Positions 39,301-45,504 of a DNA stretch of 64,000 bases are shown piece by piece (within the stretch, counting starts at the first letter, position 1; every line of letters starts with the position of its first letter). Made by a program: the position numbers and the translations under genes. The DNA comes from Rhyzopertha dominica (Eukaryota > Arthropoda > Insecta > Coleoptera > Bostrichidae), in contig QCXZ01000003.1 of assembly GCA_025024175.1 (NCBI GenBank), forward strand, positions 58,980,023 through 59,044,022. Direction: 5' to 3'. The notes under the pieces are model-generated. The model saw only the letters and a list, made by a program, of their open reading frames with translations, was not told the DNA's origin and did no database searches.

Positions 39301-40047
39301 ATTTTTACGTGCAGTATATTATTGTGTTGCAATAAATCACAAATAAGAACTCACTTGATTTAAAGTCATCTGTTCCATTATGTCCAGTGCAAGGGTTTGA
39401 TGGCCACAATGCATTAAAATTTTACAGTCATTATGTATGCTTTGAACCTTATCAAGGGCAGCAAATATCTCATTTGTAACTGGCAAATCTCTTTTCTGCT
39501 TGCTTCCATGCAAAGCAAGCAAATCCTCAGATGTTAACTGATACTTATCCAACAGTGCAGTTACTATTTCACTATGCACTTCATTTTTCATGCCATTCTC
39601 TTGTAAGCTACTTGTCTGCTCCAATACAGGTTTGATCTGCTGTTTTGTTTTCTGTAGCCGTTCGGACATTCCAGAAACAAGATCGCTCATTTCGGCGATG
39701 TCTGAGTAAATAGTGTTGAAATCGTCTTTCACCTGACGGAAGGCTGAGAGAAAGCGTTCATTGATGTCTAGGCTGCGACGTTCTATTTGACTGCGTAAAT
39801 TGCGCCTAGCTTGCAACGTATTTTCTTTATAAAATGTGGATAATTGTTTGAGCGCAGCCAAAGTGTCCTAAAATGAATGCGATTCTTAGAACTGTGGAAG
39901 TACTCGGCTGTCATTTGTTATTGTAATATATTTTTTAAAACATTACCTATAGTGATGGTAGACTCCTACCTGGTCATTTTCCAACCTTGTTTCCACAATT
40001 TTACTTAAACGCTTTGACAAATTTTCTTGATCTACTGGTAGAGGCAT
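21302..40047 (-). CDS. COG6: Conserved oligomeric Golgi complex subunit 6 (complete, 7 coding exons)
   Basis: COG6 is a lobe B subunit of the COG tether for retrograde intra-Golgi vesicles. Coding exons: 40047-39970, 39867-39355, 38853-38508, 37088-36925, 36826-36599, 21988-21665, 21532-21302. All junctions are GT/AG and phases agree, giving 627 aa against about 657 in human. Diagnostic stretches are NLSKRLSKIVETRLENDQ, RRNLRSQIERRSLDINERFL, ALERLYRWTQ, LQDRPVLFKYIIDEY, FIDALTRGG, ICEGVCHPLKIRVEKI, and at the C-terminus MDERLERLQAQ and ISRTPEELTQMLLQ. Intron 5 (36598-21989) carries the 12.4 kb retrotransposon composite and intron 3 a foldback repeat. The frame stays open upstream of ATG 40047 to a possible acceptor near 40114, so an extra 5' exon cannot be excluded. 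A minus-strand AATAAA at 21203-21198 is a plausible poly(A) signal. Confidence 0.93.
22252..22305. repeat. Left half of the older repeat used as insertion target
   Basis: The segment containing CAGAATTTTTTAAGT and ending AAGCCTAT resembles 43915-43970, inside the foldback in the BtpA gene intron. Its continuation is found across the composite at 34708-34760, so the composite split an older copy of this repeat. Confidence 0.6.
22302..22305. repeat. Target-site duplication CTAT, left
   Basis: CTAT directly before the TG of LTR1, repeated at 34704-34707 after the CA of LTR4. The CT of the right copy also matches the unprocessed LTR end, so AT is the independent part. The related repeat at 43967-43970 reads CTAC once at the equivalent site, supporting a 4-bp duplication. 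Confidence 0.7.
22306..22676 (+). repeat. LTR1 (plus), outer left LTR
   Basis: Full 371 bp LTR (TGTTAC to GTAACA). Right-hand bases CT and TTT lead into PBS1, but upstream AG is replaced by AT of the flank, as expected for an integrase-processed end. It differs from LTR2-4 by at least one substitution near its 3' end (TTAGAAGC where the others have TTGGAAGC). AATAAAG near 22628 is a plausible poly(A) signal. Confidence 0.9.
22682..22699 (+). other. PBS1, tRNA-Pro type variant (CTCAACC)
   Basis: TGGGGGCTCAACCGGGAT, 18 nt, beginning three bases after the LTR's CACT end. It differs from the copy B PBS only at GT to AA. The sequence changes to inverted U3 immediately after its last base. Confidence 0.8.
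22700..22947 (-). repeat. Truncated inverted U3, 3' end of copy A
   Basis: Minus-strand LTR sequence from the PPT side (TGTTAC at 22947-22942) to about LTR position 250. The distal ~120 bp of the LTR is missing and is replaced by PBS1-LTR1 in the opposite orientation. Two bases (AT) are shared at the join. Confidence 0.85.
23113..26508 (-). CDS. pol: Ty3/gypsy Pol polyprotein, copy A
   Basis: Open frame of 1131 codons on the minus strand, reached from gag by -1 frameshifting. Order: aspartic protease (LLALLDSGANCIILG), reverse transcriptase (FAIDYRKVNA, FAYLDDIVIAT), RNase H (FTVHCDASGIGLGACLTQ), integrase HHCC zinc finger (HNDAACGGHFGVYK, CTTC), DDE core (SSDLFG, IVDNG, NPTERVNR) and a GPF-type C-terminus (DRYKGPFRIK). 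The frame has no stop or frameshift. Five codons contain N (23478, 23519, 23657, 23771, 23781), so functional integrity cannot be fully judged. No envelope follows. It lies on the same strand as the host COG6 transcript. Confidence 0.92.
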   Translation of the reverse strand: MSNSSLLGMWGPGSHKGKLQKLSGKLNVGSGYGRTTNQNNLANPKNTKLVLNYLLSVCGENKTPCISVSVYDINLLALLDSGANCIILGQCGWDVVRKLGVVLRKCGDFIELPNKSKLSCLGYVELPIKLEDRVGYFKVYVIPEVKHALILGTNFWYKLGLVPDVRKGVWFFSKDEIANKQLMCNTVHLIDKSRLGEEQVNQLQSVVNDYFESIKDIELGCTNLVEHAIEVNPSVSPVKAKYNRVNPNLQKIVDAELDEMLRLGVVRPSLSEWSSPVVIVKKKDGGFRFAIDYRKVNAVSKLPAYPIPNMMGILENLRESRFISGLDIRSAYWQVPMQENSKQYTAFAVPGRGLFEFNRLPYGLHGAPGTFQALIDKLIDISLEPFVFAYLDDIVIATPDFETHINVLREVFNRLKLAGLTLKRSKCEFCKESLKYLGYIVTRDGLRADPEKIAAIVNMPPPKNIRQTRSLVGMLSFYRRFIPNFSSLLDPILALTRKKVKWKWNEHCELAFNKVKEILIQSPILAVPDFSKPFTVHCDASGIGLGACLTQEVDGCDRVICYLSRTLSPTERRYSVTEQECLCVIWAVEKLRCYLEGSGKFKVITDNYSLLWLLKQNPLSGRIARWILRLQSFDFEIAHRPGRNNVIPDHLSRAVQPGDSECKDLKLNMLENDSSDSDNDSVNESNVSTVNSEDEDERMADKWYEKMVDKIESDPLHFPNWRVLDRKLYKRFRLNNHDPVNCENEWKVVVPKYKRRNILYKFHNDAACGGHFGVYKTYNKIMQNYYWPQMKCDVTKFVRRCTTCAKVKPEQKRPAGLMGTRPEITRPWQLISSDLFGPLPRTASGYEYILVVSDYFSKFPLLFPLKRVSAANVIQKIEEQVFMVFGVPEFMIVDNGVQFGRSNEFQNLLXQYXVKPLYNSYYTPQNNPTERVNRVVKTLIQAYIDLDHRQXDVNLSKLGCAMRTVKHEATRQTPYFIHFGQEMIVDAKDYESLKDNXILNEVKDINNEERXDEKHRSLQRVRELVAEVIKKAHNKAKLQYDKSRRDQNFNVGDYVWRKAYPTTDMRRHFTAKLADRYKGPFRIKRKCGLNVYELEDGNNQSLGRWHIKDLKLDKTLEQVSSDEDEELLVDL
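26430..27785 (-). CDS. gag: Ty3/gypsy Gag, copy A
   Basis: Structural protein that packages the retrotransposon RNA, 451 codons; a second in-frame ATG eight codons in (MAQSHIHFEK) is an alternative start. A capsid-like middle region (VSQWDIKFSG to SYRSGDLERP) precedes a basic Ser-rich linker. A CCHC zinc knuckle (CFNCGKLGHTSKQC) follows, then a second knuckle in which His is replaced by Arg (CWGCGAQGRIKANC). The gag stop follows directly on a G GGA AAC slippery heptamer at 26439-26433. Compared with copy B it lacks one Ser codon in a poly-Asn/Ser tract and has a few substitutions. Confidence 0.9.
   Translation of the reverse strand: MNLVGYILVMAQSHIHFEKLSSEQLAHELKYRGTTVRCSDAKEDMVKTLRGILALDDEFIDFEQNFSVVEEIQQCHFALCETENLLKLNFNQDLIDTLIAKFWHSEGRIERLIPVNDEQLRIKCSLECVVRDLTKIFETKAQFFRDDSHRITGSPIPANNNSYNNNTSTTDITSALRSLIVDPDYVAVSQWDIKFSGLEKDPLAVLKFIRSVDEYLTLKGVSERRLLASFKSLLRDEALVWYRNCLEDRVSSWRELQSELKTEFLPVDFSRKALENLKQYKQLDNESITRFIAHFEEEAGWLTQPLSEAEKLELIKKNISVKYQEKLWDKDISSKEQLINLCRKIDATFDCIKHLESSSSYRSGDLERPFTRSDIRNTPVKSASPPRTSSANSREIKKQSSNGNKIDLDVRLKCFNCGKLGHTSKQCPTVRCWGCGAQGRIKANCRNCQGN
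28237..28254 (-). other. PBS2, tRNA-Pro type variant (CTCAGCC), copy A
   Basis: On the minus strand TGGGGGCTCAGCCGGGAT, three bases downstream of LTR2. It matches the standard tRNA-Pro PBS except for GT to AG at the two positions that also vary in PBS1. Confidence 0.8.
28260..28630 (-). repeat. LTR2 (minus), 5' LTR of copy A
   Basis: Full 371 bp LTR in minus orientation. The outer end keeps the unprocessed AG/CT dinucleotide plus AAT that also precedes the 3' LTR next to the polypurine tract. Confidence 0.9.
28631..28641. other. Head-to-head LTR junction
   Basis: CTATTAAATAG between the TG/CA ends of LTR2 and LTR3, nearly palindromic. Each LTR keeps its unprocessed AG and is preceded by AAT, the same three bases as in the PPT-U3 boundary (GGGGAATAG), with one A between them. 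Confidence 0.7.
28642..29012 (+). repeat. LTR3 (plus), 5' LTR of copy B
   Basis: Full 371 bp plus-oriented LTR with CACT end at 29014 and one N at 28905. Confidence 0.9.
29018..29035 (+). other. PBS3, perfect tRNA-Pro primer-binding site, copy B
   Basis: TGGGGGCTCGTCCGGGAT is complementary over 18 nt to the conserved 3' end of tRNA-Pro, the same site used by murine leukaemia virus. It starts three bases after the LTR. Confidence 0.85.
29488..30846 (+). CDS. gag: Ty3/gypsy Gag, copy B
   Basis: 452-codon Gag, nearly identical to copy A but in plus orientation, antisense to COG6. It has the same capsid-like region, one canonical CCHC knuckle (CCNCGKLGHISKQC) and the same Arg-for-His second knuckle. 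One codon holds an N (30354). A Ser codon is added in the Asn/Ser tract relative to copy A. It ends in CAG GGA AAC TAA, where the slippery heptamer abuts the stop. Confidence 0.9.
   Translation: MNLVGYILVMAQSHIHFEKLSSEQLAHELKYRGTTVRCSDAKEDMVKTLRGILALDDEFIDFEQNFSVVEEIQQCHFALCETENLLKLNFNQDLIDTLIAKFWHSEGRIERLIPVNDEQLRIKCSLECVVRDLTKIFETKAQFFRDDSHRITSSPIPANNNSYNNNTSSTTDITSALRSLIVDPDYVAVSQWDIKFSGLEKDPLAVLKFIRSVDEYLTLKGVSERRLLASFKSLLRDEALVWYRNCLEDRVSSWRELQSELKTEFLPVDFSRKALENLKQYKQLDNESXTRFIAHFEEEAGWLTQPLSEAEKLELIKKNISVKYQEKLWDKDISSKEQLINLCRKIDATFDSIKHLESSSSYRSGDLERPFTRSDIRNTPAKSTSPPRTSSANSREIKKQSSNGNKIDLDVRLKCCNCGKLGHISKQCPTVRCWGCGAQGRIKANCRNCQGN
30768..34164 (+). pseudogene. pol: Ty3/gypsy Pol, copy B, broken by a 1-nt insertion
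   Basis: Same domain order as copy A: protease, reverse transcriptase with YLDD, RNase H, integrase with HHCC finger and DDE, GPF-type tail. One extra T in the TT at 32277-32278, compared with copy A, shifts the frame in the RT-RNase H connection and stops translation at 32283-32285. The downstream frame reopens from about 32296 to 34164 with RNase H and integrase intact. Copy B would therefore give Gag-PR-RT without RNase H or integrase. The insertion could also be a sequencing error, since the arm contains other uncertain bases. Confidence 0.88.
30837..30843 (+). promoter_or_regulatory. -1 ribosomal frameshift site, copy B
   Basis: G GGA AAC in the gag frame fits the X XXY YYZ rule and lies immediately before the UAA stop. 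Slipping back one base continues GGG AAA CTA AAT, the frame of pol. The identical site in copy A is 26439-26433 on the minus strand. Confidence 0.75.
34319..34330 (+). other. Polypurine tract, copy B
   Basis: GTGGGAGGGGAA(T) directly upstream of LTR4 is the presumed plus-strand primer. The inverted equivalent for copy A is 22950-22961. Confidence 0.7.
34333..34703 (+). repeat. LTR4 (plus), 3' LTR of copy B, outer right LTR
   Basis: Full 371 bp LTR, one N at 34343, followed by CTAT of the target duplication. Confidence 0.9.
34704..34707. repeat. Target-site duplication CTAT, right
   Basis: Right-hand copy of the 4-bp duplication. Removing the composite joins CCTAT to ATACTCATTACTGC, which aligns with CCTACATACCCATCGCTGC at 43966-43984. 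Confidence 0.7.
34708..36598. other. Right part of COG6 intron 5
   Basis: The first ~55 bases (CATTACTGCATACAAAACCCC) continue the older repeat split by the composite. The remaining ~1.8 kb is AT-rich intron with no exon-like frame. A 67-codon open frame at 35562-35765 has no recognisable motif and I do not call it. Confidence 0.5.
37172..38403. repeat. Foldback repeat in COG6 intron 3
   Basis: Begins ACAGGGTGTCCTCGAAATAT and ends GAGTACACCTTGT. A nested block at 37263 (ACAGAGTGTCCCACATTATG) matches the 7.86 kb unit, while the right arm matches 9360-9558 (ATGATTCCCACCAAAT, ACCTGTCAAAC). It is non-coding and about 1.23 kb. Confidence 0.7.
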
Positions 40048-40232
40048 TGAGATAGTTAAAACTTCCTTTCTTCTTTGATAACACAATGAAGATATGATAA
40101 ATGGGTGGTGACCTGTAGTATAAACAAAATGCTACACTGCTCTAAACAGTAATTCAATTCTTCAGTTGGACTGTTTTATGTAAGTACAAGAGTGTGCTAC
40201 AAACATAAGTAGCTGGAAAACAAACTTTTACG
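40048..40232. promoter_or_regulatory. Divergent promoter interval between COG6 and the BtpA-family gene
   Basis: Only 185 bp separate the two start codons, which point away from each other, so the interval must hold both 5' UTRs and probably a shared promoter. On the plus strand a TCAGTT initiator at 40162-40167 would start the BtpA transcript about 69 nt before its ATG. The +28 position reads AGTGT, a partial DPE. I see no TATA box. On the minus strand I found no clear initiator. Confidence 0.5.
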
Positions 40233-43200
40233 ATGTTGAAGTTTCAAAAATTGTTTCCGTTAAGATGTTCCATAATTGGTATGATTCACGTTGATGCATT
40301 ACCAGGTAAGTTTCTTTCTGATAATCCAATAACCAACTACTTAAGTTTATATTGTTAGCTCCTATTTTTGTAGATTACTTTTTAGTTTTCTCGTACTTCG
40401 TTTTTATTATATACCATAAGTTACAAGTACCTATATATTTTTGAAAATTCTTTACATCACACGTCGCACAGGTCTTTCAAAAATCAAAATTGTGATTATG
40501 ATTTTGACTTGTGACAAGCAGACAAGCTGACAAATGACTCGTGTCAACTGTCAACAGCAATATCATAATTCTGCTACTATTGTTAACAGGTTTATGTTAT
40601 TACAATAAATAATAAAATTAAAAAAAAACTATTGTCTGCGGCAGTAAACCAACAGAAAAATCATCTTTTAAAAGCGTAAAGATATTAACCTTTGGCAACG
40701 TCGGCAACTTTCTCAAAGTTTAATAAGGCCGTTTCTCTTCTCTATTTTAAGCTAAAATCAACTGTATTTTTAAAATCTAAACCAATCACATACCCCAATT
40801 TAAGGTGTTGTCATGGTTACTGGGTTGATTTTTTAGCTACAATCAACTTTAGCGAAGAGAATAGGAACCGACCTATAATCCTTTCAGTAGACAGTAGAAT
40901 TTGCAAAAAAGTGGCTATAAGTAATACATCTAGCTTTCAGTATGATAATTTTACTAATTATATCAAGGTATTAAACGTAACGTTGGCTGTGGCGAAATAA
41001 ACAATAATATAAACCTGCCAGGACAACCAACGTTGCCAAGTTTAGAATAAGTTCATTGTTAAATTTTAAAGCGTCTTTCGTTGATATCAGTACAATGCAG
41101 TTGATATAAAAGCTTCTTTATCCCATTCCAAATTTAGAAGTTTTTTTTTCTTTGTTGAACAAATAACCAGAAATAAAATAAGGTAATTGTAACATTTGAA
41201 TAAAAGTTGTTTCGACGAAGAACATTCAAAATGCTAAAATGTTATGAAGTCACTCTCATAGTAAGAAAACAAATCTCTACTGCTCACTGTGCACCTATTT
41301 TTCTTTACATAATGTTAACAATATAATATGGTGCCGAATATTAGGTTTACAAGATTTTATTACAAAAGTTGTAATATATTTTTTTGAAAAGATAGAAAAA
41401 CTTATGAGAAAAATTTGCCATTTCTTTGTCATAGTCGGCTTTACTAAACATGTATATAAATCCATTTATTAACTTCCGGCATACATCAGAACTCAATTTT
41501 TGCACAGAGGCAGTAAATTTTGTTGAGCCTTGTCAATTCTTTAAACATAGAATCCATATTTATATTCAGTTTGTTTGGGATTGCAAGTATACAGCTCTTT
41601 ACGTCATCATATATGATACAATGATCTAGTTTTAATTTTGAGAGTAGATAGAAGACATTTGTCTCATTAAAATCAAACCATTTTTCAAAAAAATATTATC
41701 ATTCGACAATAAATATTTTGCAAATCTTTCATAATGCTATAGCTTAAAACAAGGAGTACATCATTCAAACTGACAAAGATAAAATACTGCAAGCATTTAA
41801 TCCAGAAAACTGCACAAGCAATAATTGTAGTTATTTTCAGAAATATAAAAATATGAATAAATTGTATTTGAATATTATAAGTTTCAAATATAACTTTAAT
41901 TTGCATTCCTTTTATTTGAAGGATTTACTCAATTTTGGGGTTTTATAAAAATTCATTTGGGGAAATTAAAAAAATTCATCTGAGAACTTTGACTATGAAA
42001 CGCTAAAAACAAAGAAGAAATATAATTTGATCATAAACATCGATTATATTGATTGCACATTTCACCACTTCGAAATGTGAGATTTCGTCTCATATACGTC
42101 TTCATAATATGATATAGGGATTAGATATATAAGTTTAATATTAAATATTATACATCTGATAACCCTATTTACAAAGAGGGCGCCTGTGCACTGAATTTCC
42201 TTAGAATTTAAATTTTAACGCAGATGCTAAATGCTGAAAACTCACCTTAAAGTGCTTTATTTGTAAACTGAGATATTCTGTAAGAAAACTGCAGAAAGTG
42301 AAAAACTTACTACTTACTATTGTGTCATGTGTGAATACACTATTAAAAAGACATGCTTATTAATATTGAGGCTTTAGCTGGAATGGAAAATCCAGAATAT
42401 ATTGAAAATAATTATTAAAATATAGTTATTTTACAGGAACCCCTTTGTATCGTGGTTCTGTAGAAAGTATAATAAAAAAGGCATGCATAGAAGCCGAAAT
42501 CTACATAAAAAACAACATAGTAAGTTCCACAGAAACTTAAAATTGATTTTTTATGTGTAAACCTTAAGTTCTCTTCAAGGATGGCATTATTCTAGAAAAT
42601 ATGCATGATGTTCCTTACATTCAGTCCAAACATTTTACCCCAGAAGTAACAGCAACACTGACCAGAGTAGCAACTGAAATTAAAAGAATTCTGCCAGAGA
42701 GAACTCCATGTGGAATACAGGTTAGTAGGATTTACATTATTACAACCCATTTTTGTTTAAATCGTCCGGATGTAGGAAAAAAATATAAGATAAGACACCC
42801 CAGTGTTTTCAAAGTTTGGTTTGATTTTCATGAAAAAACTTTTGTTTCAGGTCTTGTCTTGTGGTAACAAGGAAGCTTTAGCTATTGCGAAAGCTTGTGG
42901 TTTAAACTTTATCAGAGCAGAAGGTTACGTTTTTGCACATATTGCTGATGAGGGTATTACAGATGCTAATGCTGGTATAATCACACGTTACAGAAAATTA
43001 ATCGAAGCTGATGATATCTTGATATGGGCAGATATAAAAAAGAAACACAGGTAAAGACTACTTATTTATAGCATACGAAAAACTTATTTTTCTCTGAGAA
43101 TAATACATAAATTTTTTTTGAACATTTACTAGAAGTGGATTACATTTTAAGAGAAATTATTAAAATAAATACATGACAAATTGCCGTTTACAACACTGCA

Positions 43201-45298
43201 GAAAATAAACAAAAAACATAATTAGTCACATTAATTTTCGTAAAAATGGAAATAAACGAAAATCATTCTGAAATATCGCCATTAGCACCTAAAGTTTATT
43301 AGGCACCCTTGAAGTCATGAGATAAATATGAGAAGATATAGAATGTTTTCAATTCCTGGACGATTTCAAAGAATGTAAACAATATTGACGAGGAAGTTAT
43401 GCTTATTTTTTTTTCATAAAAAGTTAGTTTTCCTGAATGCATTCATAAAACTTTATATTCGATTAAAAACTGAAAGATTGAAATCTTTCACGCTGTGGTC
43501 AACAATATTCAATATAGAAAAGTATGTTGAAGGTGAAAGAGAACGTTGAAATATCAAAGTATGGAAAGTTAAGGATATACAGGGTCCGCCAGCTAAAACT
43601 CCCCAGGCTCATATTTTCTTTATTTTTTTTAGATACAACCTTAAGTTATATGTCAAATTGTAGGTCTTTTTAAACTCTTTAAAAATATGATTTTGGGTGT
43701 CCAAAAATTTTTTTTGTAGATTATCATATTTTGCAAATAGTTAATTTTTGTAAATATTTTTTAACCTTACCCCGTATAATAAATATTGTTTTATGGTTGG
43801 ATGCCGGTTTTGATTTTCTTCAATTTGTGTCTTTACCATGTATGCGTAATTTTTACTCCTTCTTAGTGAAAAACAAGAAAAACTAGTCGCCACCATGTTC
43901 TGTAAATAGGGTTGTTCAGAATTTTTTAAGTATTACTTTAGTAGCTTATTACGAGACAAATTATGCCTACATACCCATCGCTGCACACAAAACCCTAAAA
44001 GTGGGAGTAACTTTTAAATAAATAAAGTGTGTGATGTAGAAAACCAAACTAGCCTCATCGCAGGGTTTCATTTTCTAGCCTCTCTCTGTAGAACGAACTT
44101 TGTACTTTATTGATTAAAAAGTTATTCCAAATTTTGGGGTTTTGTGTGCAGCGATGGGTATGTAGGCATAATTTGTACCGTAATAAGCTACTAAAATAAC
44201 ACTTAAAAAATTCTGAACAACCCTATTAACAAAAATGGCGACGAATAGTTTTTGTTGTTTTTCACTAAGGAGTAAAAATTACGCATACATGGTAAAGACA
44301 CAAATTGAAGAAAATAAAAGCCGACATCCAACCATAAAGCAATATTTATTATACGGGGTAAAGTTAAAAAATATTTACAAAAATTAACTTTATTTGCAAA
44401 ATATGATAATTAACAAAAAAAATTTTTGGACACCCAATATTATATTTTTAAAGAGTTAAAAAAGCCCTACAATTTCATATATAACTTGAGGTTGTACCTA
44501 AAAAAAAATAGAGAAAATACGAGCCTGGGGAGTTTTAAGTGGCGGACCCTGTATTTAAAGAGCCAAAATGAGGTAAATGAAACAAAACAAAAAAATTCTA
44601 TCATAGGGTAGTGTGTCAAAATTTTTGACAGAAGAGCCTAATTAAGTTCTGCTGATTAAAGTGATGTTAATTGTTAGTCTATATGGTGCAGGTCTTAGTA
44701 AGGAGCTGAGTAAGTTATGTTAATAATTGTGTTTAATATCTATTCCAAAAAATAACTTAAATGTTTATTAAATTTTGTATAAAGACAAGAAATACTTTTC
44801 TTTATGACTTGTAATAAGAAAATGTAATCCATTCGAATTTTATGTCTGAACAAAGTAATTTTTTATGATGCATACAAAAAATAGAAAACGAATTCTTCAA
44901 AATCTGAAGTTATTGAAAACAGTAGAGAGAAAGTTAAAATTGTGTCCTTCTAATATTGCAGCTCTCACACAATCACAGCTGATGTTTCATTGGTAGAAAC
45001 GGCAAAAGCAGCTCAATATTTTCTAGCAGATGCTTTGGTTTTAACAGGAAGTACAACAGGCGACCCTACAGATGTAGGGGATATCACAGATGTAAAAGAA
45101 CAAAGTTCTTTACCAGTTATCGTTGGTTCTGGCGTGACTAAACACAATCTTCATGAATATTTGTGCGCCGATGCCCTCATTGTTGGTTCTTACTTCAAAA
45201 ACGGCGGAGTTTGGAGTAATGATGTAGACGAAGGAAGGGTGGGGAAATTTATGGAAAGGATGGAGCAACTGCAAGTTAATAGGATAAGAATTATTTAG
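40233..45298 (+). CDS. BtpA-family TIM-barrel protein (F13E9.13-like), complete, 5 exons
   Basis: Member of the BtpA/SgcQ family, named for a cyanobacterial photosystem I biogenesis protein; animal members (F13E9.13-like) have no established reaction and some are predicted mitochondrial. Exons: 40233-40305, 42437-42519, 42580-42720, 42851-43050, 44962-45298, all GT/AG and phase-consistent, 277 aa, the family's usual size. Motifs in order: IIGMIHVDALPGTPLYRG near the N-terminus, DGIILENMHDVPY, FIRAEGYVFAHIADEGI, DILIWADIKKKHSSHT, ADALVLTGSTTGDPTD and PVIVGSGVTKHNLHEYLCAD, typical of a phosphate-binding TIM barrel. An AATAAA lies at 45334-45339. Intron 4 contains a ~975 bp foldback element. The 3' end faces the RhoGEF gene 206 bp away. 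Confidence 0.9.
40306..42436. other. BtpA-gene intron 1
   Basis: A 2.1 kb AT-rich intron. The open frame 40692-41000 starts with TTG and has no known motif. No mobile-element coding seen. Confidence 0.5.
43579..44552. repeat. ~975 bp near-perfect foldback element in BtpA-gene intron 4
   Basis: Left ACAGGGTCCGCCAGCTAAAA, right the inverse (TTTTAAGTGGCGGACCCTGT). The two ~460 bp arms are complementary over most of their length (GGTTGTTCAGAATTTTTTAA against TTAAAAAATTCTGAACAACC), with the centre near 44068. There is no coding frame. An internal segment at 43915-44000 is related to the site where the gypsy composite inserted. Confidence 0.8.
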
Positions 45299-45504
45299 CC
45301 AAACAAGCTTTTTACTCTGTAATATTATACAGAAATAAACATTTAAAACTATTCACTAAACTAAACGAGACAAAATAAATGAGGTGTTCTTTGTATTCTG
45401 TTACAAACATAAAATGTGTTCTATATCCACTGCTTTATTTAAACTGAATATATAATTATTTTCTTTAAAAACCAATGTGATAAAAGTATTATCACAGTAA
45501 AACT

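Noticed and set aside
40692..41000. 102-codon open frame in the BtpA-gene intron
   Set aside because: It begins with TTG, not ATG, and has no known motif. The BtpA exons splice cleanly around it.
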